DNA of 64,000 bases from Hsuehochloa calcarea (taxonomy: Eukaryota > Streptophyta > Magnoliopsida > Poales > Poaceae): positions 47,705,662-47,769,661 of the forward strand of contig CM070604.1 in NCBI GenBank assembly GCA_036346395.1, read 5' to 3'. Of the stretch, positions 1-12,900 are shown one piece after another. Within the stretch, counting starts at the first letter, position 1. Every line of letters begins with the position of its first letter. A model generated the notes under the pieces. It searched no databases and was not told where the DNA came from. It was given only the letters and a program-made list of their open reading frames with translations. The translations under genes were made by a program, and so were the position numbers.

Positions 1-121
1 GATTCACGAAACGCGCGGAACCGCAGAACGACATGGTCCGACCACACAAACCAAACTCGATCGATCAAACCCTTGTCAAATACTCATCACTCTCATGGAG
101 ACACGACCACAAGGTCTCTCA
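1..121 (-). repeat. Partial 3' LTR of the copia element
   Basis: These bases match 9640-9763 almost base for base and end in the same CTCTCA terminus, so they are the beginning (in element orientation) of the 3' LTR. The rest lies outside the window. Confidence 0.85.
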
Positions 122-135
122 ATCTCCCCTTGATG
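122..135 (-). other. Polypurine tract of the copia element
   Basis: The minus strand reads CATCAAGGGGAGAT and abuts the LTR terminus. This is the expected position and composition of the primer for plus-strand DNA synthesis. A similar tract sits beside the related LTR at 17842. Confidence 0.75.
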
Positions 136-1959
136 AGAATATTGACAAACTCGTAAAAGCTTTAAGAAGAGTTTGAGTTTGAAAATCCAACATGGTCCAA
201 GGAATGAAATGAAGCTAATGACCATGTCGATGTATGAACGCTAGAGCAACAACCGAAAGAGCAAATTGATCTCAAAGCTCTAAACTGCTCCCAATGACTT
301 TTTCTTCTCTATTCTCCCCTTTTGGCAATAAACGATCAAGATGCAATAGAGAGAATATGACATGTTAATGAATGAAAATGGTCAAGTTTGTTTATTTAAA
401 CATTTTGAGCCATGAGAATTATCCATAATGACCAACATGTAATACACCAAGCCATAACTCAATAAAACGCTATCTAGATCATAACAACATACATATAAGC
501 TACTAGAGCACATAGATGACAATCTGAAATGTAATGCATTTAGAGAGCAAGTCAAGTCATCAATGAGCAAAGTCTAACTAGAGATATCCAAGGATGATGC
601 AGCCATGTCAATAAGCTAAGCGTAACAAGGAAGCTAACATTGAGTCCGAATAGAGTGCTATAAGCTCAAGAATGAATCATTTGGCTCAACTTTTGTCAAA
701 AGCCCAAATTTCAACTATTTTTCATTTGCAATGAATATTCAAGTTGATAAAAGGTCTATCTTAGTAAAGAAGGTCCCGGACTAGGAGCCATCCACAACCT
801 CTTCCTAAGCTTCAACCAATTTTGACAAATGGCATTTTTAGCCATGTGCTAGATCTCAAGCCTCACTACGACCATCCCAAGCAACAAAAGCTTAAAAGAG
901 TGGTCTAGGTCATCCAAAACTCCCCGAGTTCATGCCAAGTGCAATGGCAAGCCGTCTCATGAGAAAGAATTGGTGAGACTGGCTTTTTCGCACAAAAGAG
1001 ATTTTTTTTTAACAAGTTGTACTAACTCATGCATCATCAAGAGACTAAAACAAATTCTTTCTAAGGCTCAATATAGATTCATCACTCTACCCAAATTTAT
1101 TTGACATGGCATGAATCATAAAAGGATAGCTCGAGAAAGACTAATCTCGAAAGTGCTAACACGACAAGTTTTAGTTTGTTGAGCAAGTTTAATTAACTTA
1201 TCATGGCAAGAGCTAGTCTACACATATGAAGTCATGATAAATTTAGCAAGCTAAGCACAAGTCATGGCAAGGTGTAAAACATTGTAGCATGTCATAATAG
1301 GATAATAGTCAAGGCTCAATGTTGTTATATTACAATGCGTAATGCTAGAATGCAAGAGAATCCAGCCCCTCAACATGAGATGCAACTTTTAGTTCAAGTT
1401 GAGTTAAGTCAATATTAAGCCCGTAAGCTCCCAAAAGAACTCCCCAACCAAAGCAATAAGATCGAGAAGTCGAAAAGAAAACAAGAAGTAGGCGCCCTAA
1501 AGCATAGATAAGATATAGAGGCAACTATGGCTTAGATCGACTCTCATCTACCCCATATGACACTAGGACTATTAGACCGTAATCTACCTTACTAGGAGCA
1601 AACACGCACCATGTCTACCCAAGGGCGGCCCTACCCTTGCTAGAACCTCAAAGCAAGGAGTGGGCTCAACCTAGTGAGAGAAGAGAAGCGACTAACAGAG
1701 CGTAACCCTAGGTCACAAGAAAAGAGCAAGGAGTCTAAACAACTAGTCGAGAAGATCACTCTAATTTATGCTAGAAGGACTAAACCCCAATGCACCCGCA
1801 AAATGCAATGCGATGTAAATGAGATGTAAGCATAATCAAAATAGTAAAGCAAGAAAGCACAAAGCTCCCTCACTACACCCATAAGGACAAACCACCCCAA
1901 GCTCTCCCGCAGAGTAAAACCTCGAACTATCCAAAGGCTTGGTAAAATGTCACCAACCG
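136..1959 (-). other. 3' noncoding internal region of copia element
   Basis: About 1.8 kb between PPT and RNase H with no credible coding sequence on either strand; the few short ORFs resemble nothing I know. Long 3' internal noncoding stretches are common in Sireviruses. I see no gene here. Confidence 0.5.
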
Positions 1960-3060
1960 GTGGTCACTTCCACAAATCAAGCACTATATCGCCTTCTCTA
2001 CATGGTCTCTAAGGAAGTGGAACCGATATCGATGTGCTTGGTCCGAATGCCGACCGGGTTCTTGGCAATGTTAATCGCAGGTGTTATCACAAAAGAGTGG
2101 AACACTATCGATAACTAACCCAAAGTCCCGCAGGTCGGCCATCCAGAGCACTTGGCTACAAAGAATCGGCCGCAAAGAACATACTCGCCTCTGCGGTGGA
2201 TCAGGTAACACCGGATCGCTTCTCAAGACCAGAAACAAGAGAAGTGCCAAGAAATTGGCAGTGCCGAAGTGCTCTTCCTATCTATCCTACAACCAATAAG
2301 TTCGATCCGAGAAGGCTCTCAAGGAAAGACAGATGAAGAAGAGTACCGATACCATAGTCAATGGTAGCTCGCAGTATCGAAGATGCGCTTCACCGCCGGG
2401 CGTGAGAAACGCGAGGAGAAGCTCAAAACGAGCGCACAAACACACGAGAAATGTATGTCCGGTCTCGAGGCGTTGAGGTACAAGAGGGAGCCAATCATGC
2501 CGCGAAACTCCTTTTGATCAATCGCTCGCCATCCTCATCTGGGTCAAGATAGGTCAGAAGCCATGGGAGTCGACACAGCTTACCATCACTCATGTCGAAG
2601 CGCCAGAGGTCACGAGTGTACTTTCCTCGATGAAGAAATGTACCTCCCGAGACCGCTAATTTGGAAGCCAAGGAAGAAGGTCAACTCACCCATCATACTC
2701 ATCTCAAACTCGTGCTCATGACATCCGAGAACCGGGAAACCAGAGTATGGGAAGAGCCGCCAAAGATAATGTCATCGACATAGATCCGACGAAAGGTATG
2801 GGCGCAGTGCCATGCCGGCGGATGAACAAGGTCTTGTCAACTTTACCCATCTCAAAACCATGACTTAACAAGTAGGACTTAAGCCTCTCATACCAAGCCC
2901 TGGGGCCTCGCTAAGTCCATACAATGCTTTGAAAAGCTTGAAGACATGGTTTGGGTATTTGGGGTTCTCGAAACCAGAGGTCACGGACGAGACCTCTTCC
3001 TCAATAAGGCCATTGAGAAAGGCACTCTTGACGTCCATCTGTAAAGCTTGAATCCTCTAG
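1960..3060 (-). pseudogene. Copia reverse transcriptase-RNase H remnant
   Basis: Read on the minus strand from about 3060 down, the conceptual frames give the opening RT motif QMDVKSAFLNG, then KLFKALYGL near 2920, an intact YVDDIIFGG active-site box near 2755-2790 and FEMSMMGEL. RNase H motifs (a CDN catalytic box and a RHSDQAHRYRFHFLRDHVE-like stretch) follow near 2000-2100. Frames change repeatedly and stops interrupt each block, so no product is expected. Part of the 1-9763 element. Confidence 0.7.
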
Positions 3061-3724
3061 AAGTCGCAAAGGCAAGCAGGATTCTAATGGCTTCAAGTCT
3101 AGCTACAGGGCAAAGGTTTCTCAAATCTAGACCTCAACCCGGGAAAACCCCGAGCAACCAATCTAGCCTTGTTTCTGATAACCACTCCATCCTCGCTCGC
3201 TTGTTCTTGAACACCCACTTAGTCCCAATAATATTGTGACTCGCGGGCTCGACAAGCCACTGCACCTTGTTCCTCTCGAAATTTTCTAGCTCCTCATGCA
3301 TGGCATTGACCCATGACTCATCGATAAGGCATGAGAAACATCTTTGGGCTCAAAGGAGGCAATGAAGGCGTAATGGAGACAGAATTGAGATAAGCCGATT
3401 TTGAGCGTAACACGCTCAAGAGGTCTCCAATGATCCGCTCAAGGATGAGCTCGATGTGTCTAGGAGGTCCCGGGAGAGATGAAGAAGTGGCCTCTACCTC
3501 ATGAGCCGACGAGGTAGGAACAGAGCCACTAACTCCGTAAGAAGCTGTAAGGCAAGGGCCGATCACCTCGAGGTGCGGTGGAAGATGGTACCTCAAGGAG
3601 TGGGTGAGGGACGGGATCGTAGACAACCATCGCCTCCTTCGCCCTCGCCATCCACGAAGATGGTCTCGATCGCTCTAACGAACTCGAGATATCGTGCCTA
3701 GTCCCCTGATCGCCTCATCGAAGG

Positions 3725-4587
3725 TCACCTCACAGACTCTACCATTTTGCTAGACTCGCAGCCTGCACTTATAAGCCCGCTGAAGAAGGCGAGTAACCTG
3801 AAAGATCCCGCCACAAGAACGTGACTCAACTTATCTAGGTTCCTGCACTTCAAAACAAAACACTTGCAACCAAACACACGAAAATGAGAGACGCTAGGCT
3901 TTCGCCATATCTCACCATAAGAAGTGCGATGCAAGTGTGCCCAAGAAAACTCGATTTGAGACATGGCACGCGTGGCTATAGCTTCACCCAAAACTTCCGC
4001 GGTGTAGAGTACTCATCAAGCATCGCCCGCCATCTCGACTAAGGTACGGTTCTTCCTCTCCACAACGCCATTCTCACGAGGGACGATGGAGAAGAGAACG
4101 TGCTCTACACTGCCTCACCACGTAAACTCTCAAAGTAGGAATTTTGAACTCCGTGCCATTGTCATCGCGGATTGCTCGTAAGGCACCGGGAGCTCTACAG
4201 AAAGCCTCACCAAAAGGCCTCGAAATGCGAAACGCCTCATCCTTCGAGGCTAAGAAAACACCCAAGAGTACCTCGAGAAGTCATCGACCACGACAAGCAC
4301 ATACCACTTCCTCCCGCCGATCGCACTCGAGCCGGTCCCATCAGATCCATGTGGAGCAATTGTCTGTGCATCGGCCATAGTAATCGTGGACCGAGGATGA
4401 GAAGCGGAACCATCTTGCCGTGCAAGCATGGAGAGCAAACAAGATCTTTGACCATCTTGAGTTTCGCAAACCACGAATGAGATCGTGGCGCTAACTCGGT
4501 CAAATGGTCAAATCCAATATGACCAAGTCTCCTATGCCGTAAGGACAGTCGTGGACTCGTATAACTAAACACCGAGAGGATCGCCAA
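3725..4587 (-). pseudogene. Copia integrase remnant (GAG-pre-integrase and core)
   Basis: Minus-strand fragments contain the pre-integrase signature RHRRLGHIGFDHLTEL (near 4530) with a CSPCLHGK zinc-binding motif, then the integrase core with LHMDLMGPARVRS and, near 4170, RAIRDDNGTEF, which carries the second catalytic Asp and neighbouring Glu context. The pieces fall in three overlapping frames, showing several frameshifts. Confidence 0.75.
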
Positions 4588-5894
4588 GACTCGTAAAAAT
4601 CAGCACGAAAGATCCTCCCATAACGAAATCCCGCAAACCAAACTACCCAAGAATCAAGAATTTTACAAGCATTTTTCTTGAAGCTCACCTCAAACCACAT
4701 CGATAAGTCGAGAAACAGTAAAGCAAATTGTACCGCAGCCTTACTAACCAAGGCAACGCTTTTCAAAATGAAAGAATCATTAATGCGCACAGCACTTTGG
4801 CGATGACGCGCCTGCATGAAGCATCTCCAAGGTGATCGCCTCATCACCGAGCACGGCAAGGGAGGAGAACCAACGGAGTCTCCTATCCATATGACGAGAA
4901 CAACCGAGTCTACAAGCCAAACCTTCTCCTTCCCTACCCGCTAACCCGAGTCAAACAAGGAGTAAAGTCTCAAGATCGGGATAAACCAACAATGATTTTG
5001 GCACCCAATATCAATAACACGCCGAGCGATGAAGTAGTCAAGCACGATCGACGCCTATCTACCCTACGCCTCAGAACTCAAAGCGTAAGGTCTAAGAGTA
5101 GACCCAAGGTGTTGCCGGGTCCGGCCGCTACGGGGAGCGAGTCGAGCACTCGCAACATGTCGAACACGCCGCGAGTAGCTATCTCGATGGGGAAAACGAG
5201 ATCTACCTCGTGACGGCGGAAGTCACGATCGAAAGCAAGATGAGGACGAAACCGTAAAACTCGAAAACCAAGTCCTCGATGCCGCACAAACCCATCGAAG
5301 AAACAAGCCTAGACTCGTGTTGGTCTTAGGTGCACTCAAGGTCCGGGCCGACCTCGAATGCGCCTAAGAGACTCAACATGGTCTCTACGCACGATCTTGG
5401 CGCTACCAAGCATCGATCGATCCGTGTCCATCCTTCCGATGTAAGGTGCAAGTGATACTTCACCTTCCGAGAGGTAGAAGCAAGATGTGAAATTACCTTA
5501 TCGCCGTAAATCCCTTGACATAGCCCGCCGACTTGAAATGGACTTTCTCGGTCCCGGCTCAATCTCGATCACACCTGGTGCTATGGGTCTGAGCACGGCA
5601 GGTGGATGCTTCCTCATGCCCTCAAAGAAGTCATATCCTAGACCCTGATTAAATCTGCAGATCTTAGATTGGTCTAGAATAAGATTGAGCTTCTTCTTGC
5701 CTCCTACAAATCTCTCGAGAGTGTTCATAAGGTACTGACACTCCCGAAAGAGAGAGGTGCAAGAAGAGCAGGGGGAAGAAGAGACAACAGAAGGTAAGGG
5801 AGCAAAAGAAGAACCAAAGAATAGAGGAAAGAATGGCTTGTGCGAGCACACCGACTCAAGGAACACCCCATCGCTAGCCGCTTGGTTCACGCTG

Positions 5895-7808
5895 CTAAGC
5901 TGCCTCATCCTTACCCCGGGCTTCCCCCTTCTCCACAATCATATTGCAAACACAATGTGGCTTCTCTAGAAGGTCCTTAGTTAGCTTCACACATTTCTCA
6001 TCCAAAGCAATCAAGTCAGATTTTAGTTTGTTACACTTAATGCATGGTGAGCTAACAGGGTCCTTAGAAGCAAACTTAGCCAACTTCCTTTCATGATCAA
6101 TCATATCTTGAAACTGCTTGGAGACAAATTTCAAGTTCAAGCAGCTTAACTTAGGACAGCTTTAAGCATGAAACAATCTACCAAGTAAAAAGCTTGTAGT
6201 TCAAAGAATTTTATGATCCGCCTGCTTTAAGTTCATCTTCAAGTTATTGCAATTTTCACAAGACTCGCAGATCAAGGAGCATGGCATAAGATCCTCTAGC
6301 AAAGAATGTCCTTACCTCACATGAGGTGGGAGAAGTAGTCTTATCAAGAATAAGTAGGGTAATGTACCATTCTACTCAACTCTAACTCAAAAGCGCACTA
6401 ACATTCTCCACCTTAACACTATCAAGTTTGGAGGACACACTATCATGTGAGGTCCTTAACTTCTCCATATCAACCAAAGAAAGCAGAGCATGTATCACAA
6501 TCATCACTAGAAGGAGCAGATGTAAGAGCAATAATCTCTAGTGACACTATCTATTTCCTTCTCTAACTCAAAGACACCTAGCCTTAGCTTTAGCATGAAA
6601 ACCTCCTAGCTTGAGAAAAGCATGATTGAGCTGCTCAGAGGTGGATCTACCTCGTCCGTGTCTGAGTACACCACTGTCACCGAAGTTCGCCTTGAGGGCC
6701 ATGAAGCACATGCCGAGAAGTCGCCGCCGCCATCCTTGGGCTCTTGGTCACCCGTCCCGTCATCGCCGCTTCCATCCCTCCACCTCGCCGAGGTCGAGGT
6801 CGCCGGCGGCGTGAGGACGCTGTGGAAGAGCTTCTTGGCTTTGCCAAAGTTGCGGAACTTCTTCTTGTCAAGGCGCCCGAGCCGGAGGCTTCTTGTTGCG
6901 TTCTTGTCGGTGTAGTCGTTTTGCCCGAACCGCCGTAGTCGTTTTGCCCTTCTCCGCCTTGGGGCGCTTCGCTCGGATGTGGTTGGGGCCACCACACTCG
7001 GCAAATCACGGTCCTCCTCTCTTCTCGCCCCTCCTCCCTTTGTAAGCGTGGGAGAATCTACGAGCAAGGAGGGCAAGTCGCCATCCGCAAGTCGCTCTAA
7101 TCGATCATCGCTATGTCACAGAGAGCAAAGGGAGAAATTGCAAGAGGACTCGTAAGAGAGACCGTGTTGAATCGATCGGTGACTGTGGCTATCGATCGTG
7201 ACTTCGACCTACGAGACAACGCTAATCTCGTGAGTCTTGAGGCGTGAGTACGCCGCATCAAGAGTCAAGGTCGAGAGGTCTGTCGTGTCTTTGATGGTGG
7301 TCACTTTCATCTCCCACACACGCAGATCGAGTGCCGTAAGTATCCGACGAGCGTTGTCCGAGTCCTGGTATGTGAGACCGACCGCCGAGGTTGCTCAAGA
7401 TCTTGTGAAAACGCGCGGCACTCATCTAGGGATTCACCAAAGAAGCATCTCAAATTTGTTGTATTCTCGCTTGAACCGGTCCTGCGCGAACCGCCTTGAT
7501 CCGGTGGTGCCTCATGGTATGCGCCGAGGGTCACCCAGATATCGTAGGCGACGACAGTGAGATATGCGGTCAAACTCACTACGACTCAAACCTCGGATGA
7601 TGATGTTCCTAGCCTTTGCATTTGCCTCAACATCAGCCATGTTCCCGGTATTGATGTTCTCATCGGCAGGAACAGCGAATCGAACCTTGACCTTTCGCCA
7701 GATGGCATACCCCTGGGCCTGGATGTATGTCTCCATTCGGCTCTTCCAGAAGGGGTAATCGATGCCATCGAAAACGGGCGGCTTGGTCGAGTACTTGTCC
7801 ATCGCCAC
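5895..7808 (-). pseudogene. Copia gag remnant
   Basis: The N-terminal piece (7808 down to 7512) begins MAMDKYSTKPPVFDGIDY and continues with the W-K-S-R-M-E-T pattern of plant copia Gag (DUF4219/UBN2 type). Further fragments at 6606-7076 are basic, and 5895-6140 contains HERKLAKF and two Cys-x2-Cys-type pairs typical of Sirevirus Gag coiled regions. The start lies 32 bp from the PBS, as expected for gag. Frameshifts divide it into at least three pieces. Confidence 0.7.
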
Positions 7809-7840
7809 GCTCTTGAGACCGTTAAGATCTATTGAAAAGA

Positions 7841-7860
7841 GCTAACCTCGCTCGATACCA
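7841..7860 (-). other. Primer binding site of the copia element
   Basis: The minus strand reads TGGTATCGAGCGAGGTTAGC, two bases inside the LTR end. It resembles the initiator-Met tRNA complement (TGGTATCAGAGC...) used by plant copia elements, with one base missing after TGGTATC. Confidence 0.75.
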
Positions 7861-7862
7861 AT

Positions 7863-9763
7863 TGAAGGACCTAAAGGCGACTAGAGGGGGTGAATAGGAG
7901 CACCTAATCTTTTTCGCAAAGAATGGATTCAACTTGTAAATTACTCCAATAGCTATGAGAGCTATGAAGATCAATGATTAAGCACAGAGGAAGTCTTATG
8001 TTGAATCCACTCTCACCCCCAAAGCTCAAAGAAACAAAAACGAGGAAGAACCAAGAAATCAGACAATCGGTACAACCACAGTAAACGGCGGTTGTACCAC
8101 ATCCGCATAAATCAGCAGTAACGGCCGGTTGTACCGCAGTCCGATAACCACAGTTGTTAAGCCCGGCTCATCCGATTGTCCCGAGCAGCAAAACCTCTCG
8201 GTTTCAAAACGAAAATCGACGAACTTTTGAACCGCTGGCCAAACTCTACGAGATTTGAACCACACCTCCCTAAAGACACTAGGAACCTATTCCAAACAAA
8301 TATTTCAGAGATCCATTCCAAAGTTCCTATCTTCTTGCATTTGAACGAAGAAGGATGCAAACCGCAAAACCGAAATGCTCCACAATCTCTCAACCTTGGC
8401 TCATGAGATTTTGCAAGAAGGTTAGTAATAACCTCAGACATGCTAGCATGAGTCTTAGGCCAAATCCTCAAGGAAATCAAGAATTTCATCAAAACCCTAG
8501 AAGAGGAAATGAAGAACAGAGGATGCCAAAAGTGAAATCTGAGATTTAACAAGATTAGCTCTTGGGAAAATCGATCAAATGATCTTGGGGCACTATCCCA
8601 ACATAGAGCAATCCATTTTGCACTCACTAGCAAGAACCAACAAGAAAAAGAAAAATTCACAAGTCCATCACAGAGAGAATCAAGGAAAATAAGAACAGGA
8701 ATGCAAACTTCAGATTTTCATTTCTTGAATCAAGAGCGAAATACAAATAAATACATCCCCATACGCATGGACATTAGAACCAGAGGGATGATTACAAGAT
8801 TCTCAATCCATCTCCTCACTCTCCCAACACAAGAACACACTCACACTACATGCTTGAGAGAAGGAGAACCACTCAAGAACTCATCAAGAGGGGACACGCA
8901 GGAGCACACTCACGCCTTCCTCCACTCAACCACTAAAGAGCAAAAGAGAAACAACCTCACAAAGCCTCTTTTGACTCTAAAACCCTAATTCCACCTAAGT
9001 GCTCACTTTGGGCAGCAGCCCATCCATCCTATTTATAGCCCATGGCTAACGGGTCTCCACCTGCTACGCCCGCTTAAAACTAATCGAGCCCGCTCCCGCT
9101 TGTGCACTTTGCGAAATTCCCGCTTCGCCTCCCGCACCTTCCGAAGCTCACGCGCCTCGCCTCGCACGCCGCAACCACCTCGAGTCCACGCTGCCTTCGA
9201 CACATCCCGACTGCTCGACCTCGCCACCGCACCTAGTCCGTCCACCGTGTCTCGCCACGACTCCACTCGACGCCCCGCACCACACGCATAAAGAAACACA
9301 AAACCGGGAACAAGTTCTTCACAACTTGACCTAACGTTAGCTCAAACATGCAATATGCAACACATATGCATGAACACACTTGGATATGACCTATCCCAAA
9401 ACTCAAATCACCAAAATGGCGAACTCACAATATAATCCAGACAACCGCCATGTTACCAATGGATCAACCGCACCGGCCGTATCGCCCCAATACTCGCGTT
9501 GTTCCGATTTCCAATGAAAACCGTAACTCAAAAAACAACTTCTCGAATTCTTCAACCGCTTATTTACCAATCCAGATAACCGCTTCATGGTCGCATCGCC
9601 ATAACACGGACGATCCGATTATCCCGACAAAGAATTGAAAGACTTCACGAAAACGCGCGAACCGCAGAACGACATGGTCCGACCACACAAACCAAACTCG
9701 ACTGACCGAAACCCTTGTCAAATACTCATCACTCTCATGGAGACACGACCACAAGGTCTCTCA
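7863..9763 (-). repeat. 5' LTR (1,901 bp) of the copia element
   Basis: Plus-strand ends are TGAAGGACC and GTCTCTCA, giving TG...CA termini. The left end is bordered by the PBS, the right end repeats the sequence at 1-121. A TATA-like box on the minus strand near 9030 divides U3 (about 730 bp) from R-U5. The same family recurs at 13458 and 54179, where the opening resembles GGCGACTAGAGGGG. Confidence 0.85.
9029..9040 (-). promoter_or_regulatory. TATA box of copia LTR
   Basis: Minus strand GGCTATAAATAG, the only strong TATA box in the LTR and at the expected position for U3/R. Equivalent boxes lie at 16701-16710 and 54941-54950 in the two related LTRs. Confidence 0.6.
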
Positions 9764-11386
9764 ATTTATTTGTGCTTCGTCTGTTGTTTTCTCTCTCGTT
9801 AGACGATCTGTTTCAAGGAGCAAGAGGAGAAGCAAACTTTAAAGATCTAAGTGTGGTAACTGAGCAAAGCCAATGTAAGTTGTAGTCCTTTGATCATATT
9901 GAATCTATGATTTCAAAAGTATATTATTTTATATTAAATTGTATGCTATCTTTATACCAACTGTTTTAGGAATAAGTAATTACCTATTCATCATTATGCC
10001 TCCGTTGAACATTTGAATACCATGAATCACATGTTACCATAGAATGGTCACTATATTATTTGGATATATTTGTATTACCAATATGGGTATTGTAGAGATG
10101 CTTAGTTACAATGAAATCATGATCACATATTCAGTAATGTTCAATTTGACTAAATGAGATATGGAATTATGGCAGGTAGTCACTGTTGTTAAAATTTGTG
10201 TACTATGACAGGGTATGTTATTGATCTTAGTTAAACAAAATAATCTTCCACTTAGATGAGCGATCGTGAAGTGAAGGGGGTGCGGGTAGCACATTGTGGA
10301 TTGTGGTAGACTCGCATAAGTAACTTGTTAAGAACTTATTCTTGTGCGCCATTGAACTGAGCCTTATCGTACAACCATATATCCAGTATGGGATGGACCT
10401 GGCTAACTAATTAGCAATGTTTCAATTTTGGTTTTGTCTTGGAAGCGTGAGTTGCGGGATATATGTATACTTACAATGGCGCAAGAGGGGGGGGCTATAT
10501 GGTCAGAAAGACATTCAGTTTTGAAATCTTAGCGAGCACAATTGGGTTAAGAAGGAGCTTTGTAAAAGCCTTGTGTGGATTACTTAATTGCACACCTACG
10601 GAGGTGTGGTCAGACACTTTGAGTTGATTTATCTCTTGTGCGCAAAGTTGTACAACCTCTATAGAGTTCAAACTGTTTAAACAGTCGTGTCCGCGGTCAT
10701 GGACATGCTTGGGGATTTCACACGAGAGGTAGAGTTTCTTTATAAAAATGTGTTGGAGTGTGAATGAGAAGTCCACTCGGTGAATATGATGTTCGCTTGG
10801 TGGTTTGGTTGGGAAGTGAATATGAAGTTTATTGGTTGATTTTAAAGAAATTGTCTACTTTATTTACTTATTATCTTTTAAATTACACATTTCAATTTAT
10901 TTACTGTATTTACTATTTTCTACAAAAGAAGCATACAACTATTTCTTTGTTCAAGCCTTGCATGAATATTAATTGCATGTTGTTCCCTACTACTTGTTGA
11001 GTATCTATGTACTCACGGTTTTAAACTTTGCTGCTCAGTTGAAGAATATCAAGCTGCTGAAGAATTCTACGAACATGAGCTTTATGAAGATTTTGCGAAT
11101 TAAGATGTGTTCTCCACTCAATTACCTATGGACATGTTGATTGATCTTTTCAAGTTTTTTCGTTCCGCTACAAGAGTTTATTTATTTCTTTAGCCCTGCA
11201 TGACAAGTTAAGTAAATGTTGACCATAAGGTCCATTTATTATTACTATTTGTTATTTTGAGATCTTTTTTAGTTAAATCGATAAATAGATGATATTTCAT
11301 CGATGTTTCCTGTGTGAGCTAGCTATTGATCTGGGACTAGTTCAGAATACACAGAGGGTTTCGGATGTGTAAATCCGGGTCCGAAC
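9764..11386 (+). repeat. LTR-like fragment, probably gypsy
   Basis: No coding sequence. The last 250 bp (CTGTGTGAGCTAGC...GGGTCCGAACA) resemble the 3' ends of large grass gypsy LTRs and finish with CA directly against LINE sequence at about 11388. The left side is cut by the copia LTR. Family assignment is from memory of the style of sequence and is weak. Confidence 0.4.
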
Positions 11387-11387
11387 A

Positions 11388-12900
11388 AAAGGTCACTTAA
11401 CTTTGTCATAGGCTTTTTCAAAATCAACCTTGAACAAAATCCCAGTGTTATTCTTCCTATGCAATTCATGTAAAGTTTCATGCAAAGTTAAGACAGCTTC
11501 GTTGATAAATCTTCCCTTAAGAAAAGTTGTTTGTGAGAGAAGAATCAACTTATTAATCACTTTTGCCAATCTTACAGTAAAAACCTTGGTTAAAATCTTG
11601 TAACTCACATTTAAAAGGCAAATAGGTCTATATTTCTAGATTTTGTCTGCATCTTTTCCTTTTGACAACAAAGAATTTATGCCATGGTTTAGTCTTGCAA
11701 TGTTCAATTTCCTAGCCAAGAAATCATCTAAGATTTTTTTAGGTCAAACTTTACCAAAGACCTGAATTTTGATAAAGACTCCACTAGAAACCTACCTGGT
11801 CCAGGGGCTTTATTTGGTTCCATTGAAAAACAACTTCTTTCAGCTCCTTCCTACTAAAATCAAGAGTCAGAAATGCTTTATCCTGCTCATCTAGCTGTGG
11901 AATGTCAATCATTTCTAGCTGAATCCCATTGGGATCTGGCTGACCAAAAATATTTTTTTAAAGCGGTAACGCAATGCAACAATTTTTCAATAACTTCTAT
12001 AACACCTTGATCCTGATGTAAAGCAAGAATAGTATTTTTCTTTTTCTTCCATTAGCCTTAGCATGATAATATTTGGTATTACCATCACCCTCTAACAGCT
12101 CTCTCTCTCTCTCTCTCTCTCTCCATGTTTGAAACCATTTAAGTTCATCTTCTTTCAAAATACCTGCTAATTGATTTTCTAAAAATATACTTAGATTCTC
12201 TTTTAACAACATACCCATTCAATTCACTCTTTATCTAAACTATCAATCTGATCCACCAATTCTTTCTTTTTTCTATAATGACCTTCCACATTCCTATTCC
12301 AACCTTTCAACATTTTTATAAGTTTCCTCAACATGAATTGTCAGGCATCTAAAGGAGGCAACCCACCAATTGGGTACTCCACACCCTTTGAACCACATGA
12401 GAAAGATCATTCCTAAAAAACTAGCAAACCCCAAATCTATAAACATGATTTTTTGAGACAATATCTCCTTTATCAACAAGGAGAGGAACATGATTTTAAA
12501 AGGTTCTAGGGAATGCCTTGGTGCAGACCAGAGGATAATGGTGTTCCCAAGGATTGCTCACCAAAACTCTATCTAGTAACTCAAAAGTGGGATTTTCATG
12601 ATCATTACCTCAAGTAAAATTTCTCATATAAGATTAACTTCCCTCAACCCAGCATGTTCTATGATAGGATTAAAAATAAGACTTCATCTATTGCAACCCA
12701 CTGGCAATCTTTTTTTTCAGCCTTTTCTAATAATATTAAAATCTCCAGCAAAAAAAACAGAGGTAAGGTGGAAGCTTTTAACAGTTGAGCCAACTGCACT
12801 AAGAAAGCCTCCTTTTCTTCCTCTTGAGTAGCCCCATAAACAACGACCAAATCCAACTTTCTTTCCTCCCTTTCAAGTTCATCCTAGTATTCTACCACGA
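11388..12900 (-). mobile_element. L1-type LINE fragment (non-LTR retrotransposon)
   Basis: Minus-strand pieces, right to left, are: an endonuclease-like segment (12659-12856, VVVYGATQEEEKEAF), a spacer with LLEGDGNTKYYHAKANGRKRK (about 12120-12030), and the start of the RT domain (11608-11393, LAKVINKLILLSQTTFLKGRF followed by FKVDFEKAYDKVK). This order matches plant L1 ORF2. It stops abruptly in RT at 11390, where the LTR-like sequence begins, so the palm YxDD is missing. Multiple stops; inactive. Confidence 0.8.
12099..12123 (+). repeat. (CT)n microsatellite inside LINE ORF2
   Basis: Twelve CT units. On the LINE coding strand this is an in-frame (GA)n that adds alternating Arg-Glu residues just before the LLEGDGNTKYY motif. 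Confidence 0.9.

Larger units (their letters stand above)
1..9763 (-). mobile_element. Ty1-copia LTR retrotransposon, Sirevirus-like, degenerate
   Basis: Reading the minus strand gives LTR (7863-9763), PBS (7841-7860), gag remnants, integrase, reverse transcriptase and RNase H, PPT (122-135), then the start of the 3' LTR (1-121), which is cut by the window edge. This gag-IN-RT-RH order is that of Ty1-copia. The long LTR, the long gag region and the roughly 1.8-kb noncoding stretch between RNase H and the 3' LTR suggest the Sirevirus (Maximus-type) lineage; that is inference. All coding blocks carry stops and frameshifts, so the copy is non-autonomous. Only the last 121 bp of the two LTRs can be compared, and they differ by a handful of changes. 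Confidence 0.85.

Noticed and set aside
6606..7076. Arg-rich minus ORF of 156 codons
   Set aside because: Not an independent gene; it lies in the copia gag region and is part of the broken gag.
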